A stretch of DNA of 64,000 nucleotides from MFD04580-c1 sp963702995 (GTDB lineage Bacteria > Planctomycetota > Phycisphaerae > Tepidisphaerales > Tepidisphaeraceae). Below, one piece after another: positions 35,166-43,401 of this stretch (its first letter is position 1; every line of letters starts with the position of its first letter). Position numbers and translations under genes: made by a program. Where the stretch lies: assembly GCA_963702995.1 (NCBI GenBank), contig OY969783.1:372001-436000 (forward strand), in the 5' to 3' direction. The notes under the pieces were generated by a model. The model was not told where the DNA came from. It did not search any database and worked only from the letters and a program-made list of their open reading frames with translations.

Positions 35166-36380
35166 TCAGTCGAACTTCAGTGCCACGTTTGGCAGAAGCG
35201 ACTTGATCTTCGACTGGGTCTCCGCCGGATAGGGCTGGGGGCGGCGGACGAGCCGCAGGGATTTGAGGGAGGCGAAAGCCTGGAGTGCGGGCAGGCGTTC
35301 GTCAGGAAGTTCGACGTTGTTGAGTTCGAGGCTCTCCAACTGGCCCAGCGTCGCGACAAGCTTAAGGTCCGCATCCGTCATCGACTTTGCGTCGGTCAAC
35401 GTGAGGCGGCGAAGCGTCTTGATCGCCTTGATCGCCGCGATGCTGGCGGGCCCGTCGAACCCTTCGCCAAGCTGCAGGTACTCCACGGGCAGCCGCGCGA
35501 TGAACTGGAGGCACTGCGGCGTCGCGCTGTGCGTGCCGATCTCCAGCCCTTTGAGCTTCGTCAGTTTGGCCAGGCTCGCGGCGCCGGCGTCGGTGAACTT
35601 CGCGTGGGCGAGACTCATGCTCTCCAGGTTGGGGAAGTGCTCGCAAAGCTGGCGCAGGCCCTCATCGTCGATGCTGCTGCCGCGAAAGCTGCATTGGCGG
35701 AGCTTCGTCCAACCCTCAAACTTTGCGAACGCGTGCCCCTGCATCCCGGTCCCGACGAACGAGAACGACTCCAACTGTTTCAAGCCCGCGAGATGCTCCA
35801 GTCCCGCGTCGGTGAGCTTCCCGTTGTTCGTGAATCGAAGTGTCTTCAGGTTCGTGAGACGGCCCAGCGGCGCAATCCAGTCGTCGCTCGCCTTGGTGGC
35901 GATGATGTTGAGCGACTCCAGCGACGTGATCTGCCCGAGGTGGTCAAAGAAGGTCGCGTCGTACGGGTCCACCTTCCGCTGGTCGTGCGGCCCCGCGTTG
36001 GGGATCGCCAGATCGACGCTCCGCAGCGTGTCGAAAAGGGCGATGTCGCCCCCAGCGGCCGTTTTTAGGGCCTCCGGCGTCGTGTTGACCGTCTCGGTTT
36101 TTCCCGGCGAGCTTTGGACCGTCCTCACGACGGCCTGCACATGAGGCCGGCGGGCGGCGGCCGCGAGGATGGCCGATCCGTTCTCCCGAATCGCCGCGTT
36201 CAATGCGGCATCGCTGGTCGATGCGATGACGGCATCCAGGTCGGCCTGCGTCCTCACCGCATCCAGCCGATCCGTGCCCGAGGCGGCCGCCCCGGGCAGC
36301 GGCGCGGCGAGGAAGATGCAAACGATGAGCAGGGGGCTTCGAATTGAAGTCATCACGGTGAGTACGTTGGTTCGCTTCAT
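35166..36380 (-). CDS. Secreted leucine-rich-repeat protein
   Basis: 404 residues from the ATG at 36380 with a signal peptide (LLIVCIFLAAPLPGAAASG). Residues about 35-130 are helical. From about 150 on there are ten or so leucine-rich repeats of the bacterial type (LGRLTNLKTLRFTNNGKLTD, AGLEHLAGLKQLESFSFVGT, FPNLESMSLAHAKFTDAGAA, LGQLESLELNNVELPDERLP). Predicted extracytoplasmic binding protein; no catalytic domain seen. The ORF is open further upstream, but that part lacks a signal peptide and overlaps dispersed repeats. Confidence 0.88.
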   Translation of the reverse strand: MKRTNVLTVMTSIRSPLLIVCIFLAAPLPGAAASGTDRLDAVRTQADLDAVIASTSDAALNAAIRENGSAILAAAARRPHVQAVVRTVQSSPGKTETVNTTPEALKTAAGGDIALFDTLRSVDLAIPNAGPHDQRKVDPYDATFFDHLGQITSLESLNIIATKASDDWIAPLGRLTNLKTLRFTNNGKLTDAGLEHLAGLKQLESFSFVGTGMQGHAFAKFEGWTKLRQCSFRGSSIDDEGLRQLCEHFPNLESMSLAHAKFTDAGAASLAKLTKLKGLEIGTHSATPQCLQFIARLPVEYLQLGEGFDGPASIAAIKAIKTLRRLTLTDAKSMTDADLKLVATLGQLESLELNNVELPDERLPALQAFASLKSLRLVRRPQPYPAETQSKIKSLLPNVALKFD

Positions 36381-36489
36381 GGGGATTGATTGGCTCTGAT
36401 TGACATGCGTTCTCGCCGGATCACACGGTTCTTCTATTCTTCTTTCCCGGCGTTGATGCCGCAAGCGACCGCCCCATCGGGCAGGGGGC

Positions 36490-36610
36490 CACAGCGAGCC
36501 GCGACTGTCGGGGACTGTTAGGGAGCGGTCAGGGTTTTCCAAGGCGCATCGCTTGAGATGGCCGAAGCGCTTCTCCCGCCGCACGCCGAATGCTCCCTCA
36601 CGGTCGCGTC
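36490..36610. repeat. Diverged copy of the GGAGCGGTC / CTCACGGTCGCG family
   Basis: Contains AGCGAGCCGCGACTGT, then GGGAGCGGTCAGG and, 60 bp on, ATGCTCCCTCACGGTCGCG. The layout matches one unit of the array at 31145-31411. It lies in the 375-bp gap between divergent genes; no gene is seen in the gap. Confidence 0.65.
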
Positions 36611-36755
36611 TCAATGTGGCTTTCTCTCACCGACGATACGCGAGATTCAACCGCTCGTTTTTCAACGGCTTTCCCCTGAAACCGGTAGGAGGATCGACAT
36701 CGCATCTCTTTGCCCGAAGCACCTGGGGCGCGATAAATCGCCTTGAGCCTCCATC

Positions 36756-39208
36756 ATGAAATCGAAGCTGGCGTTGGTTGTCATTCTCCTCGGTCTGATT
36801 GCGTGGCGCCCCGGGTCCGCCGCTCCCGAAACGCCGGCGGCCGCCGCAACGCCGGCCGATGCGCCGGCAGGTGCGGCTGACAAGGCGATCCAACCGTTCC
36901 TTCAGGAATATTGCATCCGATGCCACGGCGAGAAGAAGCAGAAGGGGGCGTTCCGGGTCGATACCCTCTCCTGGGACTTCGCCAGCGGCGGATCGGCCGG
37001 GCACTGGGCCGACGTGATGGACCGGATCAGCTCCGGTGAGATGCCGCCGGAAGACCAGCCGCGAGCGAACGCGAACGACTCGGCGAAGGTCGTGGAATGG
37101 CTGGCGGGCAAGCTCAAGGAGGGGGAGTTCGCCCGCCTTGCCAGCCGGGAGCGCGTGACCTTCCACCGGCTCACCCGCGAGGAATACACCAACACCGTTC
37201 ACGATCTGCTCGGCGTCAACTATGACCCGTACGACCCGACCGGCCTGGCCGAGGATCAGGAATGGCACGGGTTCGAGCGGATCGGCTCGGTCCTGTCGCT
37301 GAGCCCCTCCCACGTCGAAAAGTATTTTAACGCGGCCGAAAACGTGCTGGCCGAAGCCCTCCCCGCGAAGCCGACGCCGAAGTTCGTCCATCGCGCCCAG
37401 GCGATTGAGCTGCGCGGCGGCCCCGACCGGGCGAAGCTGACCGAGCAGGGGATCGCCGACAAGGTGCGCGTGGACCTCTGGCCGGGGTCGGACCTGCAAG
37501 GGGGCCGCATCGGGCCGGGCCAGGCGCTGGCCGCCGCCGGCGATTACAAGATCCGGATCCAGGTCAGCGGCCTGCAACCCAAAGGTGGCCGGGCGCCGCA
37601 CCTCGCCTTCTATGTCTCCGACCTCGATCGCATGCTGTACGAGCAGGATGTCGTCGCACCCGAGGACAAGCCGACGATCGTCGAGTTCCGTGCCCACCTG
37701 CCGGCCGGCAACCACAATTACCGACTCGTCAACGACGTGCCCGGCCCGCCCAACACGCCCCGATCGGGCCGCGCCGACCCGCGCCTGCCGTTCCTCAGCA
37801 TCAAGGACGGGCGGCGGCCGTGGCAGATCAAGCTGACCGACGAAGCGGGCGAGCCGATTCGCCCCTTCCTCATCGTGGACTGGGTGGAGTGGGAAGGGCC
37901 GCTCGCGCCGACGGGCCGACCCTCGCGCAGCAACAGTTCATGCCCAAAGCCGGCAACGACGCGGCCGCGACGCGGCTGTCGCTGCAGCGCTTCGCCCAGC
38001 AGGCCTTCCGCCGCCCGGCCCGGCCGGCGGAAGTCGAGCAATACGCGAAGCTGGTCGAGAGCGAGATCAAAAGTGGCGAAAAGTTCGACGCCGCCTTCCG
38101 AACCGCGATGCTGGCCATCCTCTGCTCCAAAGACTTTCTCTACCTTGTCGAGGGGTCGGCCGAGCGGAGCACGAATCGCATCAACGATTGGGAGCTGGCA
38201 TCGCGCCTTTCCTATTTCCTGTGGAGCACGATGCCCGACGCCGCCCTGTCGGACGCGGCCAACACCGGGGCCCTGCACGAGACGGCGGTGCTTCGCGACC
38301 AGGTCCATCGCATGCTGGCCGACCCGCGGGCTAAACGATTCGCCGAGGCCTTCCCGCGCCAATGGCTTCAGCTCCGCCGGGTTGGGATGTTCCCGCCGGA
38401 CAAGAAGCTCTACCCCGATTATGACGCTTACCTCGAAAAGAGCATGATCGGCGAGACGACCGCCTTCTTCGGCGAAGTGCTGGAGAAGAACCTCAGCCTG
38501 CGCGAGTTCCTCGATTCCGACTGGACGATGCTCAACGCCCGGCTCGCCTATCACTACCAGATCCCGAGCGTCACCGGGGACCGTTTCCAGCGCATGGCGC
38601 TGCGGCCGCAGGACCATCGCGGCGGCCTGCTCACCCAGGCCGCCATCCTCAGCCTCACGTCCGACGGCACGCGGCATCGCCCCGTCCACCGCGGGAAGTG
38701 GGTGATGGAATCGATCCTGGGCAAGTCCCCGCCACCGCCGCCGGCCAACGTGAAGCCGATCGACCCGACGCCGCCGGCCGCCCCCAAGGCGACGCTCCGG
38801 ATGAAGCTGGCGGCCCATACCACCGACGCGACGTGCGCGGCCTGCCATCGCAAGATCGATCCGCTGGGGCTGGCGTTCGACAACTACGACGCCATCGGCC
38901 GCTGGCGGACGGAGGAAGTGGTCAACGACGGCAGCGGCGCCAACCCCAAGGTGGACGCCAGCGGCGAGCTGATCGATGGCCGCACGTTCGCGGATGGCGC
39001 GGGGCTGAAGAAGTTGCTGGTGGCCGACATCGATAAGTTCGACGCCGCGTTCATCGACAAGCTGGCGACGTTCGCCCTGCGTCGGACGATGACGCTCGAT
39101 GACCGGGCTGAGCTGGCGCGCATCGCCAGGCAAAGCAAGGCGGCCGATTACCGCCTGGCGACCATCGTCGAATCGCTGGTACTCTCCGACTTGTTCCAAA
39201 AACGCTGA
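36756..39208 (+). CDS. DUF1592-family (planctomycete cytochrome-like) secreted protein (one frameshift)
   Basis: Signal peptide (LALVVILLGLIAWRPGSA), then a heme-type site CIRCHGEKKQKG and the DUF1587 region (FHRLTREEYTNTVHDLLGVN). The frame breaks near 37908-37918; the next frame continues DGPTLAQQQFMPKAGNDAAA and holds DUF1595 (RFAQQAFRRPARPAEVEQYA), DUF1592 (DWELASRLSYFLWSTMPDAA, LDSDWTMLNARLAYHY), DUF1588 (CAACHRKIDPLGLAFDNYDA) and DUF1585 at the C-terminus. About 815 residues, as usual. These proteins are always next to DUF1552 partners, as here, and are thought to act in periplasmic redox or polysaccharide degradation; the reaction is unknown. Confidence 0.92.
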
Positions 39209-39241
39209 GGGGCGACCCGACACCGCCGAAGGAAGCAGGAT

Positions 39242-40627
39242 ATGGGCAATATTTTAAGCCAGAAGTGGCTCCTCAACCGTCGGCACTTCCTTCGTGGGGT
39301 CGGGGCGGCCGTCGCGCTTCCGCTGCTGGACTGCATGACGCCGCTCCGCGGCGCTGCCGCCACGGCGGCCGCCGCCGCCAAGCCGCGCCGGAGCGTCTTC
39401 GTCTACATCCCCAACGGGGTGAACGTATTGACTTGGCAGATCACGCAGGCGGGGCGCGACTACCAGTTGAGCGAGCCGCTGCTCCCCCTGGAAAAGCATC
39501 GGCCGAACATGACGCCGATCAGCGGGCTCTATCACACCGGCGGCATCGGCAGGGCGCACGAGTGCGCCAAGATCTGGTTGACGGCCGCCAAGATCAGCCA
39601 GGAGGGCGGGGCGTTCCGAAACTCCATTTCGTGCGATCAACTCATGGCGGAGGTGACGTCGCCGCTGACGCGTTTTGGCTCGCTGGAGCTGTCGATCTCG
39701 CGCGGCGATACCACGCTCGCTTGGTCCAAAGACGGCGTGCCGCTCCCGGCCGAGGACAACCCGCGGACGGTCTTCAACCGCCTCTTCGGCGTCGAACCGG
39801 GCGGGGTCGATGCGCAGCGCCGCCGGTTGAACCGCCGCCACAGCGTCCTGGACGTCGTGCTTGACGATTCGAAGGCATTGCGCAAGAACCTGGGCGGGAA
39901 CGACCGGACCAAGCTGGACGAATACCTGAACTCCGTGCGCGAAGTCGAGACGCGCACCGAGCGGCTTGATTCGTGGCTGAACGTCCCCAAGCCAAAGATC
40001 GACCCGCAGACGGCGGAGCACCTCCAGCGGAACGTGTCGCGGTCGGAGGCGGGCGAATACTACCGCACGATGTACGACCTGATCGTGCTGACGCTGCGGA
40101 CCGACATGACGCGCGTCGTCTCCTACATGAGCGGCAGCGAGAGCAACGGCCTGGCGATCCCCGAGATCGGCATCCCGCAGACGCGCCACGAGCTGTCGCA
40201 TCACAACGGCGACCCCGAGCAGATGGCCCGCCTGAGCCGCAGCGACGCGTTCATCACCCAGCAGTTCGCCTACTTCCTCGACCAGCTTCAGGCCGTGCAG
40301 GACGGGGAGGAGTCGCTGCTGGACCGGACGATGGTCCTCTTCGGCAGCGGGATGAGCTACGGCCACAGCCACGGCAACGCGAACCTCCCGACGATCCTGG
40401 CGGGCGGGAAGTCGCTGGGGCTGAAGCATGGGAAGCACATCGACTTCAACCTGCCTTCCATCGGCAACTACACGCTCAACGACCCGAGCAAGCATTACGC
40501 GATCTGCCACCAGCCGGCCAATAACAAGGCGCACATGACCAACCTCCTGCTGACGATGATGCACAAGATGGAGGTCAGGACCGAGCAGTTCGTAGACAGC
40601 CTGGAGCCGATCTCGGAGCTGATTTGA
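39242..40627 (+). CDS. DUF1552-family secreted protein
   Basis: 461 residues, 33 bp after the DUF1592 gene, with AAGGAAG before the ATG. The N-terminus NRRHFLRGVGAAVALPLLDC is a Tat-type signal. Conserved DUF1552 parts include SVFVYIPNGVNVLTWQIT, HTGGIGRAHECAKIWLT, SCDQLMAEV, ETRTERLDSWLNVPKPKID, and a sulfatase-like late segment DRTMVLFGSGMSYGHSHGNA. Partner of the DUF1592 protein in a conserved two-gene operon. Export through the Tat system suggests a folded, possibly metal-containing enzyme. Confidence 0.93.
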   Translation: MGNILSQKWLLNRRHFLRGVGAAVALPLLDCMTPLRGAAATAAAAAKPRRSVFVYIPNGVNVLTWQITQAGRDYQLSEPLLPLEKHRPNMTPISGLYHTGGIGRAHECAKIWLTAAKISQEGGAFRNSISCDQLMAEVTSPLTRFGSLELSISRGDTTLAWSKDGVPLPAEDNPRTVFNRLFGVEPGGVDAQRRRLNRRHSVLDVVLDDSKALRKNLGGNDRTKLDEYLNSVREVETRTERLDSWLNVPKPKIDPQTAEHLQRNVSRSEAGEYYRTMYDLIVLTLRTDMTRVVSYMSGSESNGLAIPEIGIPQTRHELSHHNGDPEQMARLSRSDAFITQQFAYFLDQLQAVQDGEESLLDRTMVLFGSGMSYGHSHGNANLPTILAGGKSLGLKHGKHIDFNLPSIGNYTLNDPSKHYAICHQPANNKAHMTNLLLTMMHKMEVRTEQFVDSLEPISELI

Positions 40628-40654
40628 TCGGGCGGACCGGCCGGTACAAGCCCC

Positions 40655-41030
40655 AGCGAGCCGCGACTGTGAGGGATCATGAGTGAGCGGTCGGCGCCGC
40701 GCGCAAAGCACGTCTGCGATCGCGAGCGACGCGCCGTTGTGCGCGGAAGATCGAAAAACGCCCTCGATGGCAGATCGTTCCCGACGAGCCGCGCCCGTCA
40801 GGACGCGGGCAGTCGCCGTACTCGGGGACTGATCTGTTGCATGAGCGGTTGACGCCCGCCTGCGGCGGGCCCCGCTTCCTGACGGGCGCGGCTCGTTCGC
40901 AGCCGTCTCTGCACGGGAACGGGTTGCGGCGTCTCGTCGGAAAGGGGTCAGATCTAACTTGAAAGTCTAGCGCAGCGCGCCGGTGCGCGCCGGACCGCTT
41001 CCTGACGGGCGCGGCTCGCTGGTGGCTTTC
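40655..41030. repeat. Cluster of dispersed repeats before the 41-kb hypothetical
   Basis: The 411-bp gap after the DUF1552 gene is almost all repeat: CAGCGAGCCGCGACTGTGAGG at 40655 onward, the complete 113-bp element at 40784-40896, and ACCGCTTCCTGACGGGCGCGGCTCG-type sequence near 40990-41017. No gene is seen. Confidence 0.7.
40784..40896. repeat. 113-bp palindromic element, copy 2 (inverted relative to copy 1)
   Basis: Same length, same terminal inverted repeats and matching interior as 21419-21531 but on the opposite strand. The shared interior strings on the complement include GGGGCCCGCCGC, AACCGC, CAGATCA and GTACGG. Confidence 0.85.
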
Positions 41031-41038
41031 TCTGTCCT

Positions 41039-42211
41039 ATGAACGGCACCGACACGATGACTCTTCCCGCTTCAACACGACGCTTCGCGACGGCACCGCT
41101 CCCCTGGCTGGTCGCCCTTTGCGTTGTCGCGGTTTTCGTGCTCTCGATCGCGCGGCCGCTACCTGCCGCCGATACGGCCTTCCGAACCGACGGCGGCGAC
41201 CCCAAGCCGAGATGGTATCAGTTGAAATCCGGCGAGTTCCCGCCGGAAGGCTCGGCGCATGGCATCTCGGGCGAGTTGATCGGGCTGGATCACATCAATC
41301 GGACGGGCATCATTCGCCTCGATCGCGACGACACCCAGCGACGCGGGGAGTGGGATCGCCCTCTGGCGTTCGCCATGCTTCCATACGGCTACCTCATGTT
41401 CCACGGCGCGCCGGCCGAGTTCCGGGATATCCCGCTGGGGACGCATCTCCACGGTGACTTTTACGTTGACGGGAAGGTGGATAAGGACGGGAACGGCGCC
41501 TTCGGCCGCTGCGCGCGACTGGAGGATGATTTCAGTCGCTCGTCGCGCCTCCACCGGGCATGGCGCGTCGATGCGGTGGGCCTGGATGAAGGCACGTTGA
41601 CCGTCACCGGAATCGCCACCGACGGCGGGGCGGCCGACCCCAAGCCGCGCGTCTTCCAAATCAACGCGACCACCCGTGTCTGGAAGAGCCACGGCGTGGG
41701 CGAACTGAAAGACCTCGTCATCGGCCAGTCGATCCTGATGAACCTGACCGTCTGCACCCTCCACGGCCCGGGGCGCTGCACGGACCTCTGGCTCGACGCC
41801 GAGAGCCAGTCGGTGGCGGCCGCACATCAACTCGAAGTCCATCGCCAATATGAGCATGAGCACGGGCTGGCCGGCTGGGTGGACGAAGTGGACAACCAGG
41901 AGGGCGTGGTGACGGTGACCCTCTTCGGCGGGATCGACCGAAAGCTGCTGGAGGATTTCCCCAAGGACGACATCGTCACCGCGTGCGTGGCGGAGGATTC
42001 GCTCCGCACGTGGGACCAGATCAACGACAAGAAAGCCGGCCCGATCCTCGAGGTGCTAAGCGGGCCGGCCGCCCCCGGGAGCAGCGGGGTGCGGGTGCGG
42101 TTCAAGCCGGCAATCCTGCTCGAAGGCTACCGCCCCGGCCGCATCGTCCGCGTTTTCCCGAGCAAGTGGAAAGTTGACGACCTTCCGAAGGAGGAGCGGC
42201 TGTATCAGTAA
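41039..42211 (+). CDS. Secreted protein of unknown function
   Basis: 390 residues. A signal peptide (LPWLVALCVVAVFVLSIARPLPAAD) is followed by FRTDGGDPKPRWYQLKSGEF and beta-rich sequence with recurring blocks such as GIIRLDRDDTQRRGEWDRPL, GTHLHGDFYVDGKVDKDGNG, KPRVFQINATTRVWKSHGVG and GVVTVTLFGGIDRKLLEDFP. The alternating short beta segments suggest several small beta-barrel or OB-like modules. I recognise no family beyond planctomycete hypotheticals. The mRNA start probably lies within the upstream repeat cluster. Confidence 0.75.
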   Translation: MNGTDTMTLPASTRRFATAPLPWLVALCVVAVFVLSIARPLPAADTAFRTDGGDPKPRWYQLKSGEFPPEGSAHGISGELIGLDHINRTGIIRLDRDDTQRRGEWDRPLAFAMLPYGYLMFHGAPAEFRDIPLGTHLHGDFYVDGKVDKDGNGAFGRCARLEDDFSRSSRLHRAWRVDAVGLDEGTLTVTGIATDGGAADPKPRVFQINATTRVWKSHGVGELKDLVIGQSILMNLTVCTLHGPGRCTDLWLDAESQSVAAAHQLEVHRQYEHEHGLAGWVDEVDNQEGVVTVTLFGGIDRKLLEDFPKDDIVTACVAEDSLRTWDQINDKKAGPILEVLSGPAAPGSSGVRVRFKPAILLEGYRPGRIVRVFPSKWKVDDLPKEERLYQ

Positions 42212-42258
42212 GCGGCTTCCGCTCATGGACCGGATGCCAACGCTGCGACGACGCAAGG

Positions 42259-43197
42259 TCAGCTGTGTCCGCGTTCTTTGCAGATCATGCACTGGCACGT
42301 GCCACCCTGAGTGTAATGGCGTAGTCCGTGCAGTTTGCCCAGGTGCCGGTCGAAAAGATGGAAGATCCGCAGGAACTGCTTTTCTTCGTGACTACCCGTC
42401 ACATTCCCCTTATCCAAGTATCTCCTAAGGGCGTATGCACAGACATCGCCGATTTGAATCCCGGGAAACTTACTGCTTGAGACGAAGAAGGGGGCATCGA
42501 TCACGAATTCAAGTTGGCCCCATGGGTGCCCCTGGTCTTGATAATTTGCGAATTGCCGCTCAATGTCCCTCTCAGATTCCAGGTCGCGGTCCATGACGAT
42601 GAGGCCCTTGTCACCGCGAACGAACCGCGAACTTGAGAGTCCTTTCCACGCCGCTTTTCGGTGCAAAAAGGCATCGAAACGAGTGATGACTTGTTCGAAA
42701 GCCTGTCGAACGCAGTCCACCGTTCCATTAACTACCGCGGGATGTTTTTTCTCGATTGCTTCCGCGAACAGCACAAGGCCGGAATGCCCACCGATAAGAT
42801 CTAAAGCATCTTCATAGAGCTGCGAACGTTCCTGCCGCGTGAGATGCACAAACGGATACATTCGGCGATGGCTCTTTCTCAGGTCTTCACGCTGCTCCGC
42901 CGTTGCCGCGGCCGATAGCTTCGCATGAAAGAGCCCGACGACGTTCGCCCGACGATCCATGTGGTTCATCTGATCGAAGCCTGGAACTTTCCCCTGTGCA
43001 CTAATCGACTTGCCGAAGTCTTTGACGTGAAGCTCGAAGTCTTCGCCGGGGTACGCATATTTCTTCTTTAGCCCGCGGATGCGCTTGTTGAGCGCAAACC
43101 ACGTGTTCTCGTGAACGGCGGCACCCACCAGGACGTAGTGTTTCGTTGCATCCTGTAGCTGCGGCGTACCCGAGGCATCAAGATACAGCATGAACAT
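42259..43197 (-). CDS. DUF3800 domain protein with C-terminal Cys/His motif
   Basis: 312 residues from the ATG at 43197 (MFMLYLDASGTPQLQDATKH). DUF3800 features are the opening YLDASG, a middle LIVMDRDLESERDIERQF and the late PFFVSSSKFPGIQIGDVCAY, where two acidic residues sit as in RNase H-like folds. The tail ends HYTQGGTCQCMICKERGHS, a possible zinc site. DUF3800 proteins occur mostly as scattered accessory genes and near defence loci; a nuclease role has been suggested by fold. GC content is lower than its neighbours and it stands alone, both signs of transfer. Confidence 0.82.
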   Translation of the reverse strand: MFMLYLDASGTPQLQDATKHYVLVGAAVHENTWFALNKRIRGLKKKYAYPGEDFELHVKDFGKSISAQGKVPGFDQMNHMDRRANVVGLFHAKLSAAATAEQREDLRKSHRRMYPFVHLTRQERSQLYEDALDLIGGHSGLVLFAEAIEKKHPAVVNGTVDCVRQAFEQVITRFDAFLHRKAAWKGLSSSRFVRGDKGLIVMDRDLESERDIERQFANYQDQGHPWGQLEFVIDAPFFVSSSKFPGIQIGDVCAYALRRYLDKGNVTGSHEEKQFLRIFHLFDRHLGKLHGLRHYTQGGTCQCMICKERGHS

Positions 43198-43401
43198 CGA
43201 CTTGTTTCCGCGCAAAAAGGAGGCCCGGGACGGACTTGCGTCCAATTGTGCCAAAGGCACTCCCAGGCCATAATGAGGTGATTGGAAAATCCCCCCAGAG
43301 CATCCGATCCTAGTGCGCAGTTAACGTCCAGTCAACCTATGGTGAACCTTCTTAACACGACGGACTCGCACACCGGCTGATTTCGATCCTGCGCTGCTCG
43401 C

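Noticed and set aside
37718..39223. A 501-residue minus-strand frame opposite the DUF1592 gene
   Set aside because: It is rich in Arg, Gly, Val and low-complexity sequence typical of antisense frames; the plus strand carries all family motifs.
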